From Microbacterium sorbitolivorans (GTDB lineage: Bacteria; Actinomycetota; Actinomycetes; Actinomycetales; Microbacteriaceae): a DNA stretch of 64,000 nucleotides. The position numbers were made by a program, and so were the translations under genes. This document shows positions 37,928-47,846 of the stretch, one piece after another. The stretch spans positions 124,001-188,000 of the forward strand of contig NZ_KZ848475.1 in the NCBI RefSeq assembly GCF_003327285.1, read 5' to 3'. The number at the start of each line of letters is the position of its first letter. The stretch's first letter is position 1. Under the pieces are notes generated by a model. It did no database searches. It saw only the letters and a program-made list of their open reading frames with translations, and was not told the origin of the DNA.

Positions 37928-38383
37928 CTACGGCTTTGGCGCGGCGATGTATGTGTAGAGCGGCACTCGGTCGGCGACGCGGTTATAGAGGCGCTGCGCA
38001 TCGGTGTTCGCCTCCGAAGTGATCCAGCGAACCTCGCTCAGGCCTTCTTCGCTCGCGACGCGCTGCAGGTTGGCGATCAGCGCGGACCCGATCCCTTCCC
38101 CGCGCAGCTCCGGATCCGTGAACAAGTCGTCGAGGAAGGTGGCCGTCGCTCCTCGCGACGGGCGCGCGAACCGGCGCCAGTGCGCGATTGCGGCGGGACG
38201 ACCATCGTGGATGGCAATGTGGCCAACGAGCTCGTGCGCCGGATCCGTCAGCCAGCCCCATACGGTCTCGATCACACGCTCGTCCGGCTCCATGCCGTAG
38301 AAATCGCGATACCCGCGGAACAAGCGGCCCCATGCCTCTTTATCGTCGGAGGTGACGGTGCGGATAGCGATCTCGGCAGTCAT
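37928..38383 (-). CDS. GNAT-family N-acetyltransferase
   Basis: 151 residues, single GNAT domain. The acetyl-CoA loop is LFTDPELRGEGIGSALI (Q/RxxGxG/A form RGEGIG) and the fold ends with ANTDAQRLYNRVADRV. Substrate unknown. Start ATG at the point where homology begins; the open frame continues upstream through the lysC terminator and is not coding. Confidence 0.85.
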   Translation of the reverse strand: MTAEIAIRTVTSDDKEAWGRLFRGYRDFYGMEPDERVIETVWGWLTDPAHELVGHIAIHDGRPAAIAHWRRFARPSRGATATFLDDLFTDPELRGEGIGSALIANLQRVASEEGLSEVRWITSEANTDAQRLYNRVADRVPLYTYIAAPKP

Positions 38384-38410
38384 GCGGTCCAGAGTAGCCG
38401 GTGGCGGGAA

Positions 38411-38452
38411 CGCGAAGACGCCGCCCCGTCGGAACGGGGCGGCGTCTTCGCG
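38411..38452 (-). terminator. Terminator of lysC
   Basis: Perfect 19-bp stem (CGCGAAGACGCCGCCCCGT at 38411-38429, complement at 38434-38452), 4-nt loop, 7 bases after the lysC stop. Confidence 0.88.
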
Positions 38453-38459
38453 AGTCGGT

Positions 38460-38996
38460 TTAGCGGCCGGTGCCGGCGTAGACCGTGGCTTCGATGTCGC
38501 TGTCGAGGCCGTAGGCCGTGTGGACGGCGCGGGCGGCGCCGTCGAGGTCGGTGTCGCGGAGGACGACCGAGATGCGGATCTCACTCGTCGAGATCATCTC
38601 GACGTTGATGCCGTTGCTCGAGAGCGCCTCGAAGAGCGTGAGCGAGACGCCCGAGTGCGAGCGCATGCCGGCGCCGACAACCGAGAGCTTGCCGATCTGG
38701 TCGTCGAACACGACCTGCTCGTAGCCGAGGTCATCCTGCTCTGCCTGGAGTTGCTTCGCGACGGCCGCGCCCTCCTCCTTCGGGAGGGTGAACGAGATGT
38801 CGGTGCGGCCGCGGCTCGCCGACTGCACGTTCTGCACGATCATGTCGATGTTCGCGCCGGTCTTCGCGACGCGGGTGAAGATCGCCGACGCCGATCCGGG
38901 CACGTCGGGAACGCCGACGAGCGTGATCTTCGCCTGGCTGCGGTCGATCGCGACGCCCGCGACGACGGGCTCTTCCTTACCGATGACGTCGGACAT
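38460..38996 (-). CDS. lysC: Aspartokinase, beta subunit (internal in-frame start)
   Basis: 178 residues from Met257 of the alpha frame. AAGGGAG lies six bases before this ATG, a strong ribosome site deep inside the coding region. The product [11 protein letters not shown]... contains just the two regulatory ACT domains. Corynebacterium LysC is known to be an alpha2beta2 enzyme made the same way; length is close to that beta subunit. Confidence 0.8.
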   Translation of the reverse strand: MSDVIGKEEPVVAGVAIDRSQAKITLVGVPDVPGSASAIFTRVAKTGANIDMIVQNVQSASRGRTDISFTLPKEEGAAVAKQLQAEQDDLGYEQVVFDDQIGKLSVVGAGMRSHSGVSLTLFEALSSNGINVEMISTSEIRISVVLRDTDLDGAARAVHTAYGLDSDIEATVYAGTGR

Positions 38997-39764
38997 TTCT
39001 TCTCCCTTGGAGTGGTTCGGCGCGGTCATGCCCTTGCCGAGAACGTACGTGCCCTCGTTCGACGTGAAGGTCGAGCGAGCGTGAATGAGGACGTTGTGGC
39101 GGCGAGCGTACTCGACGGCACGGATGTAGAGAACCTTGGCGCCGTTGGCGGCGAGCTCGAGCATCTCGTCGGCGTCGATGGTGTCGAGCTTCTGGGCGAG
39201 CGGCACGACGCGGGGGTCACACGTGAAGATGCCGTCGACGTCGCTGTAGATCTCGCAGACGTCGGCCTCGAGGGCCGCGGCGAGCGCGACGGCGGTCGTG
39301 TCGGATCCGCCGCGACCGAGGGTCGTGATGTCGCGGGTGTCGCGGTTGAAGCCCTGGAAGCCGGCGACGATGACGATCGCGCCCTCGTCGAGTGCCTCGC
39401 GCAGGCGCACGGGCGTGACGTCGAGGATGCGGGCGTGGCCGTGCTCGGCGGTCGTGATCATGCCCGCCTGGCTGCCCGTGAAGGAGCGCGCCTCGTAGCC
39501 CATGCCGTGAATCGCCATGGCGAGGAGCGCCATCGAGATGCGCTCGCCGCTCGAGAGCAGCATGTCGAGTTCGCGCGGGGCGGGCGTCGGGGCGACGGCG
39601 CCGGCGAGGTCGAGAAGGTCGTCGGTCGTGTCGCCCATCGCGCTGACGGCCACGACGACGTCGTTGCCCGCGCGGCGGGTGTCGACGATTCGCTTCGCGA
39701 CGCGCTTAATGCTCTCCGCATCCGCGACCGACGAACCACCGAACTTCTGCACGATCAATGCCAC
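38460..39764 (-). CDS. lysC: Aspartokinase, alpha subunit
   Basis: 434 residues, alpha form. KFGGSSVAD (7-15) for ATP binding, [16 protein letters not shown] for aspartate, and two ACT domains from about residue 270 that bind Lys/Thr for feedback inhibition. Phosphorylates aspartate in the first step to Lys, Met and Thr. An internal in-frame start (at 38996) should yield the beta subunit. Confidence 0.95.
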   Translation of the reverse strand: MALIVQKFGGSSVADAESIKRVAKRIVDTRRAGNDVVVAVSAMGDTTDDLLDLAGAVAPTPAPRELDMLLSSGERISMALLAMAIHGMGYEARSFTGSQAGMITTAEHGHARILDVTPVRLREALDEGAIVIVAGFQGFNRDTRDITTLGRGGSDTTAVALAAALEADVCEIYSDVDGIFTCDPRVVPLAQKLDTIDADEMLELAANGAKVLYIRAVEYARRHNVLIHARSTFTSNEGTYVLGKGMTAPNHSKGEEMSDVIGKEEPVVAGVAIDRSQAKITLVGVPDVPGSASAIFTRVAKTGANIDMIVQNVQSASRGRTDISFTLPKEEGAAVAKQLQAEQDDLGYEQVVFDDQIGKLSVVGAGMRSHSGVSLTLFEALSSNGINVEMISTSEIRISVVLRDTDLDGAARAVHTAYGLDSDIEATVYAGTGR

Positions 39765-39850
39765 TATGACGCTCCTGGAGTGATCAGAATGCGCGCGGAA
39801 TCGCGCGCCTGGTTAGTTTATGCCGTGCGACCGGCAAGCTCAGAATCGGC

Positions 39851-40444
39851 CTATGCCGAGCGGCGGCCCGCGAAGGCGCGGCCGAGAGTGACCTCGTCGG
39901 CGTACTCGAGGTCGCCGCCGACGGGGAGGCCGGATGCGAGCCGCGTCACCGCGATCTCCATGTCGCCCATGAGCCTGCTGAGGTACGCGGCGGTCGCCTC
40001 GCCCTCGAGGTTGGGGTTCGTCGCGAGGATGATCTCCTGCACCGTGCCATCGGCGAGGCGCGTCATGAGCTCGCGGATGCGCAGCTCGTTCGGGCCGACG
40101 CCCGCCATCGGGTTAATCGCGCCGCCGAGCACGTGGTAAAGCCCGCGGAACTCGCGCGTGCGCTCGATTGCCGAGACGTCCTTCGCGTCTTCGACGACAC
40201 AGATCAGCGTCTGGTCGCGGCGCGGATCGCGGCAGATTGCGCACAGCTCGGCCTCGGACACGTTGCCGCACCGCTCGCAGAACTTCACGCGCTCGCGGAC
40301 CTCCGCGAGGAGCTTGGCGAGGCGCGAGACGTCGAAGCTCGGCGTCTGCAGAATGTGGAACGCGATGCGCTGGGCCGACTTCGGGCCGACGCCGGGCAGA
40401 CGCCCGAGCTCGTCGATCAGTTCCTGGACGATTCCGTCGTACAT
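39851..40444 (-). CDS. recR: Recombination protein RecR
   Basis: 197 residues. Helix-hairpin-helix [11 protein letters not shown] (16-26), zinc cysteines C56/C59/C68/C71, Toprim domain with [12 protein letters not shown] and the C-terminal [15 protein letters not shown] (Walker-like) all present. Loads RecA in gap repair with RecFO. 15 bases downstream of dnaX, as in many bacteria. Confidence 0.95.
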   Translation of the reverse strand: MYDGIVQELIDELGRLPGVGPKSAQRIAFHILQTPSFDVSRLAKLLAEVRERVKFCERCGNVSEAELCAICRDPRRDQTLICVVEDAKDVSAIERTREFRGLYHVLGGAINPMAGVGPNELRIRELMTRLADGTVQEIILATNPNLEGEATAAYLSRLMGDMEIAVTRLASGLPVGGDLEYADEVTLGRAFAGRRSA

Positions 40445-40459
40445 GGGTGGTCTTTCTGG

Positions 40460-43363
40460 TTACTGGAACCGCGTCGGAGGCGTGTAGTCCTCCTCGTGGA
40501 GGAACGTCGCGCCGAGCTTCTGGCGCACGACGGCCTCGCCGTAGCGCTGCACGCCCTCGTCAAGCTGAATCTGACGAGACTGCACCGTCGGGCCCGTGTA
40601 GGCGGGCTCCTCCGGCGGGTACTCGTCGTACGGATCCGGCGGCACTTCGTCGTCCGGAATCGCGTCCGCGCCGCCCGAGAACGGCGGCGGCGCGACGGCG
40701 GGGGCGCCGTATCCGGGGGCGGCCGGCGCCGCGGGTGCCGTCGCGAGCGAGGCCGGGGCGGCGGATCCGGGAGCAGCGGGTGCGGTTGCGGCCGGCGCGG
40801 ATGCGGGAGCGGTCGCGAGCGATGCCGGGCTGGCGGATGCGGGGGCGGCGGGAGCCGTCGCGACCGACGCGGGGGCCGCGGATCCGGTGCCGGCAGGCGC
40901 GGACACGGTCTCCGCGGGCGCGGAAGACGCGTGCGACGACGGTGCCGCGGATCCCGAGGGGGCCGCGCCAGGTTCGGCGGCCCGCGCCGCGGCCGCGGCC
41001 GATTCGGGTGCGGCCGCGGGTGCGGCTCCGGGGATCTGTGCGACGGCCCATCCCGTTGTCGGTGCCGCCTGGGGCTCGGGTCGTGCGGCGGGGGCCGGCT
41101 GCGCGGCGGCGCCACCACCGGCGGGCGGTCCCTGCGGTGCGGGCGCGGATCCACCGGGGCCGCCGTCTCCCGGGATGTGCTTCGCGACGAAGCGCACGCG
41201 GATGTCGAAGACCTTCTCGATCGCGTCGCGCAGGTCGGCGCTCGGGCCGGATCCGTCGGCGGCGCGCGTCTTGAACTGCGCGAGGTCGCCGGGGTTCGTG
41301 AACGCGAGGCGGACGATGTCGTCCTGCACGCCCGCGGGCGCCGCGGCCTGCAGCACGAGCCAGGTCGCGCGGTTCGACTTCTCGACATCCGCGAGGATCC
41401 GTGGCCATGCGGCGCGCAGGGACTCGCCCGTGAACGGCTCCGGATCCGCGGCCGGCGCGGCGTCATCCGCCGGCTCCTCTTCCGCCGACTCGTCGGCGGG
41501 CGGCTCGCCGACCGGCGCGGATTCCTCCGGCACGGACGGGGGCGCGGACTGGTCGGGCTCGGACTGCTCGGCCTCGCTCGGCGCGGGTTCTGACTGCGGG
41601 GCCGCCTCCGCGGACTGCCCCGGTGCTGCGGTCGCCCAGGCGGCGCCCGGGACCTCGTCGGACTCGGGCGGGCCGGCGGGAGCCTGCGGTGCGGTGGATT
41701 CGGGGCCGGCCTCGGACGCGAGCTCGGCCTGAGTCTGAGCATCCGGCTCTGCGTCGGCGGTCGGTGCCTGCGCGGGAACCTCGCTCGCGTCTGCACCAGG
41801 TGCCGCCGCAGGCGAAGCCGAAGGGGCGGCGACCGGTGCTGCAACGGGCGAAGCCGCGGGAGCAGCGACCGGAACAGCCGCAGGAGCAGCCGTCGGAGCT
41901 GCTACCGGAGCAGCCGTCGGTGCCGCAACCGGAGCTGCCGTAGGCGCCGCGACCGGAGTTGCCGTAGGAGCATCTACTGCGTCGGGCGTCGGAGCGGCGA
42001 CCGAGTCGACCACGGGGGCAGCCGAAGGCGCGGCGGCCGGTGCCGCAACGGGCGCAGCCGTCGGAGCCGCGGGCGCAGCCGTCGGAGCCGCGGGCGCAGC
42101 CGTCGGGGCCGCTACCGGAGCAGCCTCGGGAGCCGCGACCGGAGCGGCCACGGAAGAAGTCGCGGGTGCGGCAACGGGAGTCGCCGCGGGCCCAGCCGCC
42201 AACGAAGCCGCAGGAGCAGGCGAAGGCACGGCACCAGCAGCAACAACAGGAGACCCCACAGCCCCATCCGCTGTCAGCACGCGCGCGATCATCAGCTCGA
42301 GCTGCAGGCGCGGCGACGTCGCGCCGACCATGCCGTCGAGCGCGGCGCTCACGAGGTCGGCGGCCCGCGAGAGGCGCGCGACGCCGTACGCCGCGGCCTG
42401 ACCGGCCATGCGCTCGAGCTCGTCGGCGGGCAGGCCTCGCAGTACGGTGGCTGCCTGGTCGCCCGTGGCGGCGATGACGATGAGGTCGCGCAGCCGCTCG
42501 AGCAGGTCGTCGACGAAGCGCCGCGGATCCTGCCCCGTCTGCACGACGCGATCGACCGCCGCGAAGGCGGCCGCGGGCGAGCCCGCCGCGAAGGCGTTCA
42601 CGACCTCGTCGAGCAGCTCGCCGTGCGTGTAGCCGAGGAGCGAGACGGCGCGGGCGTACGAGACGGTGGCGCCCTCGGATCCGGCGATCAGCTGGTCGAG
42701 GATCGACAGCGTGTCGCGCGGCGAGCCGGTGCCGGCGCGCACGACGAGCTGCAGCACGCCGGGGTCGGGCGTGATGCCCTCCTCGGCGCAGAGCTTCTCG
42801 ACGTACTCGAGCATGACCGCCGGCGGCACGAGCCGGAACGGATAGTGGTGGGTGCGCGAGCGGATCGTGCCGATGACCTTCTCGGGCTCGGTCGTCGCGA
42901 AGATGAACTTGACGTGCGGCGGCGGCTCTTCGACGAGCTTCAGCAGCGCGTTAAAACCGCCCGACGTGACCATGTGGGCCTCGTCGATGATGAACACCTT
43001 GTAGCGGTCGCGCGCGGGGGCGAAGATCGCCCGCTCGCGCAGGTCGCGGGCGTCGTCGACACCACCGTGGCTCGCCGCGTCGATCTCGACGACGTCGAGC
43101 GAACCGCCGCCGCCGCGCGAGAGCTCGACGCAGCTCGGACACACGCCGCACGGGGTGTCGGTCGGACCCTCGGCGCAGTTCAGGCAACGCGCCAGAATGC
43201 GCGCCGACGTCGTCTTACCGCACCCGCGCGGGCCCGAGAACAGATAGGCGTGACCGATGCGGTCATTGCGCAGAGCCGTCATCAACGGATCGGTCACCTG
43301 CGATTGACCGATCATCTCGGCAAAGGTCTCGGGCCGGTAGCGGCGATACAGGGCTGTGCTCAC
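40460..43363 (-). CDS. dnaX: DNA polymerase III gamma/tau subunit
   Basis: 967 residues. Clamp-loader ATPase: Walker A GPRGCGKTT (44-52), zinc cysteines C63/C72/C75/C78, FIIDEAHM, sensor 1 IFATTEP. Domain III ends near 360. Two very long Ala/Pro-rich linkers (about 375-560 and 745-900) surround a folded C-terminal block with SNRATWLVLQAA. The first linker is coded by tandem repeats. ATG start; no programmed frameshift site noted. Confidence 0.93.
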   Translation of the reverse strand: MSTALYRRYRPETFAEMIGQSQVTDPLMTALRNDRIGHAYLFSGPRGCGKTTSARILARCLNCAEGPTDTPCGVCPSCVELSRGGGGSLDVVEIDAASHGGVDDARDLRERAIFAPARDRYKVFIIDEAHMVTSGGFNALLKLVEEPPPHVKFIFATTEPEKVIGTIRSRTHHYPFRLVPPAVMLEYVEKLCAEEGITPDPGVLQLVVRAGTGSPRDTLSILDQLIAGSEGATVSYARAVSLLGYTHGELLDEVVNAFAAGSPAAAFAAVDRVVQTGQDPRRFVDDLLERLRDLIVIAATGDQAATVLRGLPADELERMAGQAAAYGVARLSRAADLVSAALDGMVGATSPRLQLELMIARVLTADGAVGSPVVAAGAVPSPAPAASLAAGPAATPVAAPATSSVAAPVAAPEAAPVAAPTAAPAAPTAAPAAPTAAPVAAPAAAPSAAPVVDSVAAPTPDAVDAPTATPVAAPTAAPVAAPTAAPVAAPTAAPAAVPVAAPAASPVAAPVAAPSASPAAAPGADASEVPAQAPTADAEPDAQTQAELASEAGPESTAPQAPAGPPESDEVPGAAWATAAPGQSAEAAPQSEPAPSEAEQSEPDQSAPPSVPEESAPVGEPPADESAEEEPADDAAPAADPEPFTGESLRAAWPRILADVEKSNRATWLVLQAAAPAGVQDDIVRLAFTNPGDLAQFKTRAADGSGPSADLRDAIEKVFDIRVRFVAKHIPGDGGPGGSAPAPQGPPAGGGAAAQPAPAARPEPQAAPTTGWAVAQIPGAAPAAAPESAAAAARAAEPGAAPSGSAAPSSHASSAPAETVSAPAGTGSAAPASVATAPAAPASASPASLATAPASAPAATAPAAPGSAAPASLATAPAAPAAPGYGAPAVAPPPFSGGADAIPDDEVPPDPYDEYPPEEPAYTGPTVQSRQIQLDEGVQRYGEAVVRQKLGATFLHEEDYTPPTRFQ
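41860..42215 (-). repeat. Tandem-repeat tract encoding the dnaX Ala/Pro linker
   Basis: Short direct repeats coding for APTAAPV-type units. A 21-base unit (TCGGAGCCGCGGGCGCAGCC plus G) repeats at 42061 and 42082; a looser 30-base unit (GGAGCAGCCGTCGG...) runs through 41880-41960. Codons GCA, GCT and CCT, scarce elsewhere in the gene, are common here. Confidence 0.75.
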
Positions 43364-43397
43364 GAATCCAGCCTACGGGGGACGTCCGACAAACGAG

Positions 43398-45863
43398 TCA
43401 GAGCTCCTCCATCCACGGCGGCACAATCGCGTTCGGGCGGGTGCCGTCGTCGAGCACGGGGCGGCGCAGCGTCGGCTTGCCCTCGCGGACCGGGCCCTGG
43501 TCGGCAAGCTCGATCACGACGGTCTCGCCCGGCGCGACCTCGTAACGCGCGCCGCGCACGGCGAACGGCACACCGGATCCGGTGCCCTCTTCGCGCGCCG
43601 AGACCTCGATCTCCTCGCGGCGAATCGAGACGTCGATCGTCGTGCCGTGCCACGCGAGCGGGAACGACAGCTCCGGCCAGTCGGCGGGAAGGCGCGGGTC
43701 GAAGCTCAGCTCTCCCCCCGCGTCGCGCATGCCGCCGAAGCCGCACACGAGGCTCATCCAGGCGCCGCCGGCCGCGGCGATGTGCACGCCGTCAGACGAG
43801 TTCTTGTGCAGGTTCGCGAGGTCGACGAACAGCGAGTGCTCGAAGTAGTCGCGCGCCAGATCCTGGTACCCGACCTCGGCCGCCATGACCGACTGCGCGA
43901 CGCCCGACAGCGTCGAGTCGCCCGTCGTCAGCGGGTCGTAGTACTCGAAGTCGGCGAGCTTCTCGGCCTGCGTGAACTCGCCGCTGAGCAGGAACTCGGC
44001 GAGCACGATGTCGGCCTGCTTCAGCACCTGGAAGCGGTAGATCACGAGCGGGTGGAAGTGAAGCAGCAGCGGGCGCTGCGACACGGGGGTGTTCTCGACG
44101 TCCCAGATCTCGCGCTCGAGGAAGAGCGCGTCCTGCGGGTGGATGCCCGAGTCCTCGTGGAACGGGATGTGCATCGCGTGCCCCGCGGCCGCCCAGTGCT
44201 CGGCCTCGTCCGGCTCGAGCGAGAGGCGATCGGCCATCGCGCGATAGCGGGCGGGGTCGCGGTGCTCGAGCTCGCGCACGACGTAGGCCGCGGCGCGCAG
44301 GTTAAAGCGCGCCATCGCGTTCGTGAAGAGGTTGTCGTTGACGACGGTCGTGTACTCGTCGGGCCCCGTGACGCCGTGGATGTGGAACGACTCGTCGCGC
44401 CAGAAACCCAGCGTCTGCCAGAGGCGGGCAGTCTCGACCAGCAGGTCGATGCCCTCGTTGGCGAGGAACTCCTCGTCGCCGGTCGCCCGCACGTACTTCA
44501 CGAGGGCATAGGCGACGTCGGCGTTGATGTGGTACTGCGCGGTACCGGCGGCGTAGTACGCCGATGCCTCCTCGCCGTTGATGGTGCGCCACGGGATGAG
44601 GGCGCCTGCCTCGTTGACCTGCGCCGCCCGCCGGCGCGCGGCCGGGAGCATCGCCAACCGCGCGCGGAGCGCGTTGCGCGCCCACCACGGCGAGGTGTAG
44701 TCGAGGAAGGGCATCACATAGATCTCGGTGTCCCAGAAGTAGTGACCGCTGTATCCGGACCCGGTCATGCCCTTCGCGGGCACGCCCCAGCCGTCGGCGC
44801 GTGCCGACGCCATCGCGACCTGCAGGAGGCACCAGCGGGTGGCCTGCTGCAGATCGTCGTGGCCCTCGATCTTGACGTCCGAGCGGTCCCAGAACGCGTC
44901 GAGCCAGCTGCGCTGGCGGGCGATGATCTCGTCGATGCCCGACACCAACGCGCGGTCGATCGTGCGGCGGCCGCGGTCGATCAGCTCGGCCGCCGGCACG
45001 CCGCGCGACGTGTGGTACGACACGTACTTCGTGACGGTGATCGGCACGCCGGCCTTCGCGTTGATCCGGAACACGTTCTTCGCGATATCGGGCTCGATAA
45101 GGCCGCGCGACTCGTACTCGTTCTCGGTGTCGACGACGTGGTCGGCGACGACCGCGAGGGTCATGCCGCTCGACGCCGTGCGGTACGACAGCGTCGACTG
45201 CGAGCCGACCTGCCAGTGCTCCTGCGGGATCAGCACGCGCTCGGAGATCTGTTCGGTCTTTCGCGGATCCGCGACCCCGGCGGTGCCGGCGGCGTGCGCG
45301 GCCGCGGGGCGGCCCCCGTAGACGTCTTCGCCATCCTGGCGGTTGATGATGTGACAGTTGACGACGACGGGCGCGTCGGCGTTCAGCACCGTGACCTTCA
45401 TCTGCAGCACGGCGAGGTGGCGCTCCTCGAACGACACCATGCGCCGCGACTCGAGCAGGACCTCCTTGCCCGAGGGCGTGGTCCAGCGGATCCGGCGGTT
45501 CTGCGTCGCGTCACGGAAGTCGAGGCTGCGCTCGTATTCGGTGATCTCGGCGATGTCGATCGACATCGGCTCGTCGTCGACGTAGACGCGCATGATCTTC
45601 GCGTCGGGCACGTTGACGATCGTCTGGCCGACCTCGGCGAAGCCGTAGGCGTTCTCGGCGTGACGGATCGGCCATGTCTCGTGGAAGCCGTTGATGTACG
45701 TGCCGTACTCGTGCGCGTGACGCCCCTCGGGGTAGTCGGCGCGCATGCCGAGGTAGCCATTGCCGACCGCGAAGTTGGTCTCGGTGACCCCGAGATCCGA
45801 TTCGTCGAAGCGCGTCTCGACGAGCCGCCAGGGGTCAACAGGGAAGCGTTCGCGGTCGATCAT
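43398..45863 (-). CDS. Glycoside hydrolase family 65 disaccharide phosphorylase
   Basis: 821 residues with the GH65 N-terminal beta-sandwich, (alpha/alpha)6 barrel and C-terminal domains. General-acid Glu is in GVTGPDEYT (about E503); the phosphate-binding HKNSSDGVHIAAAGG is intact. That pattern separates phosphorylases from hydrolases. Cleaves maltose, trehalose or a related alpha-glucobiose with phosphate to beta-glucose 1-phosphate. Overlaps the upstream beta-phosphoglucomutase by 4 bp. Confidence 0.9.
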   Translation of the reverse strand: MIDRERFPVDPWRLVETRFDESDLGVTETNFAVGNGYLGMRADYPEGRHAHEYGTYINGFHETWPIRHAENAYGFAEVGQTIVNVPDAKIMRVYVDDEPMSIDIAEITEYERSLDFRDATQNRRIRWTTPSGKEVLLESRRMVSFEERHLAVLQMKVTVLNADAPVVVNCHIINRQDGEDVYGGRPAAAHAAGTAGVADPRKTEQISERVLIPQEHWQVGSQSTLSYRTASSGMTLAVVADHVVDTENEYESRGLIEPDIAKNVFRINAKAGVPITVTKYVSYHTSRGVPAAELIDRGRRTIDRALVSGIDEIIARQRSWLDAFWDRSDVKIEGHDDLQQATRWCLLQVAMASARADGWGVPAKGMTGSGYSGHYFWDTEIYVMPFLDYTSPWWARNALRARLAMLPAARRRAAQVNEAGALIPWRTINGEEASAYYAAGTAQYHINADVAYALVKYVRATGDEEFLANEGIDLLVETARLWQTLGFWRDESFHIHGVTGPDEYTTVVNDNLFTNAMARFNLRAAAYVVRELEHRDPARYRAMADRLSLEPDEAEHWAAAGHAMHIPFHEDSGIHPQDALFLEREIWDVENTPVSQRPLLLHFHPLVIYRFQVLKQADIVLAEFLLSGEFTQAEKLADFEYYDPLTTGDSTLSGVAQSVMAAEVGYQDLARDYFEHSLFVDLANLHKNSSDGVHIAAAGGAWMSLVCGFGGMRDAGGELSFDPRLPADWPELSFPLAWHGTTIDVSIRREEIEVSAREEGTGSGVPFAVRGARYEVAPGETVVIELADQGPVREGKPTLRRPVLDDGTRPNAIVPPWMEEL

Positions 45864-46600
45864 TCGGTTCCTTCCAGCAGTTCGGAGAGGTCATTCACGA
45901 TGAGGTGCGCGCCCGCGGCGCGGAGGGCATCGGCCCCGGCGCCGCGATCGACGCCGATGACGAGCCCGAAGCCACCCGCGACGCCCGATTCGACGCCGGC
46001 GATCGCGTCTTCGACGACGACCGTGCGGGCCGGATCCACGCCGAGCTCGCGCGCGCCCTCGAGGAACACGTCGGGCGCGGGCTTCGACGGCAGGTGCTTC
46101 GTCTCGGCGGTGACGCCATCGACGATCACGGGGAAGCGGTGGATGATGCCGGCGGCCTCGAGCACGGGCCGGGCGTTCTTCGAGCTCGACACGATCGCGA
46201 CGGGGATCCCGGCTGCCTGCAGCTCGATCACGAGGGCCAGCGAGCCGGGGTACGGGGCGATGCCCTCGCGCTCGAGCACCGCGAGGAACGCGCCGTTCTT
46301 GCGATTCCCGACGCCGCACACGGTGTCGTGCTCGGGCGGATCGTCGGGGTGGCCCCACGCCAGCTCGACGTTGCGGCTACGCAACAGCGCCGAGACCCCG
46401 TCATAGCGCTTCTTGCCGTCGATGTACGCGTAGTAGTCGTCGTCGGTGTAGGGCGGCGAGATCTGCCAGGCGGCGAAGAGCGCGTCGAACATCGTCTGCC
46501 AGGCGCGCATGTGCACGTCGGCCGTCGGGGTGATCACCCCGTCGAGATCGAAGAGCACGGCGTCAAAGTTCGTCAGCCTGGTGGCGAGGTGGTCAGTCAC
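45860..46600 (-). CDS. pgmB: Beta-phosphoglucomutase (HAD family)
   Basis: 246 residues. HAD motif I LFDLDGVIT (D18, D20), motif II IVSSSKN, motif III KPAPDVF and motif IV VVEDAIAGVES. It converts beta-glucose 1-phosphate from the GH65 enzyme next to it into glucose 6-phosphate. The cap includes the DGKKRYDGV substrate loop. Coupled ATGA with GH65. Confidence 0.9.
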   Translation of the reverse strand: MTDHLATRLTNFDAVLFDLDGVITPTADVHMRAWQTMFDALFAAWQISPPYTDDDYYAYIDGKKRYDGVSALLRSRNVELAWGHPDDPPEHDTVCGVGNRKNGAFLAVLEREGIAPYPGSLALVIELQAAGIPVAIVSSSKNARPVLEAAGIIHRFPVIVDGVTAETKHLPSKPAPDVFLEGARELGVDPARTVVVEDAIAGVESGVAGGFGLVIGVDRGAGADALRAAGAHLIVNDLSELLEGTE

Positions 46601-46651
46601 GGGTTTTCTCCCGTCGGAGGAGTCAGCTTGCCTTGGTGCCCAGCATAGGGG

Positions 46652-47845
46652 TCATTCTTGCGCCGCGGCCAACGTCTGGCGCGCGATCTCGACCTCCTCA
46701 TCCGTTGGCACGACGAGCACCGCGACGCGCGAGGCGTCGGACGAGATCCGGGTGATCTCGCCGCGCTTCGCGTTCTCGTTGCGTTCGGCGTCGATCTCGA
46801 CGCCCGCGAACTCGAGCCCGCGCAGCGCCGCAGCGCGGATGTGGGCGACGTTCTCGCCGACCCCGGCCGTGAAGCTGATGACGTCGGCGCCGCCGAGCTG
46901 CGCAAGATAGGCACCGGCGTAGGCACGCAGGCGATGCGTGTACACGTCGATCGCGAGCTGCGCCTCGGCCTCGCCCGCCTGCGCGCGCGCCGTGAGGTCA
47001 CGCATGTCGTTCGCGCCGGCGAGGCCAACGAGTCCGCTGCGCTTGTTCACGAGGTCGTCGAGCTCGTTGGTCGTGAGGCCGGCGCGGCGCTGCAGGTGGA
47101 TGAGCACGGCGGGGTCGATGTCGCCCGTGCGCGTGCCCATCACGAGCCCCTCGAGCGGCGTGAAGCCCATCGAGGTGTCGACGGAACGGCCGCCGTCGAC
47201 GGCCGTCACCGACGCTCCATTCCCCAGGTGGAATACGACCTGCTTGAGCTCGGAGTTCGGCCGGCCGAGGTAGGCCGCGGCCGCCTCGCTGACGAACTTG
47301 TGGCTCGTGCCGTGGAAGCCGTAGCGGCGAATGCGGTGCTTCTCGGCCGTCTCGCGCTCGAGCGCGTAGGTATATGCCTCCGGCGGCATGGTCTGGTGGA
47401 ACGCCGTGTCGAAGACGGCGACGTGCGGCACGGCGTCGAACGCGCGGCGCGCGGCGCGGATCCCCTGGAGCGCGCCCGGGTTGTGCAGCGGCGCGAGGAA
47501 CGACAGGTCGTCGATGTTGATCTCGACGAGGTCGTCAATGAGCGTCGCCTCGAAGAAGCGCGCACCGCCGTGCACGACGCGGTGGCCGACCGCGACGGGC
47601 GCGTGCTCGGTCAGCGAGGGCCCGTGGTTCGCGAACGCGTCGAGCATGAGGCGGAAGCCCGCCGTGTGGTTCGGGATGGGGCGCTCGATCTCGAACGGCT
47701 CCCCCGCGGTCTTGTGCTCGGCGTGGCCCGCGGCCTCGCCGATGCGCTCGACGAGGCCGGACGCGAGCACGCGCTCGCCGTCCATCTCGATGAGCTGGTA
47801 CTTGAACGACGACGAGCCGCTGTTGACGACGAGGACGACAGACAT
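46652..47845 (-). CDS. ackA: Acetate kinase
   Basis: 397 residues. ASKHA motifs: VNSGSSSFKY at 8-17, RYGFHGTSH in the middle, FHLGNGASV and FTAGVGENV near the end. Makes ATP from acetyl phosphate, or activates acetate. One base separates it from pta; same transcript. Confidence 0.95.
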   Translation of the reverse strand: MSVVLVVNSGSSSFKYQLIEMDGERVLASGLVERIGEAAGHAEHKTAGEPFEIERPIPNHTAGFRLMLDAFANHGPSLTEHAPVAVGHRVVHGGARFFEATLIDDLVEINIDDLSFLAPLHNPGALQGIRAARRAFDAVPHVAVFDTAFHQTMPPEAYTYALERETAEKHRIRRYGFHGTSHKFVSEAAAAYLGRPNSELKQVVFHLGNGASVTAVDGGRSVDTSMGFTPLEGLVMGTRTGDIDPAVLIHLQRRAGLTTNELDDLVNKRSGLVGLAGANDMRDLTARAQAGEAEAQLAIDVYTHRLRAYAGAYLAQLGGADVISFTAGVGENVAHIRAAALRGLEFAGVEIDAERNENAKRGEITRISSDASRVAVLVVPTDEEVEIARQTLAAAQE

Positions 47846-47846
47846 G

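Noticed and set aside
43356..46406. 1016-codon open frame on the plus strand opposite GH65 and pgmB
   Set aside because: Typical antisense shadow in a GC-rich gene; spans the GH65-pgmB junction and has no recognisable domain.
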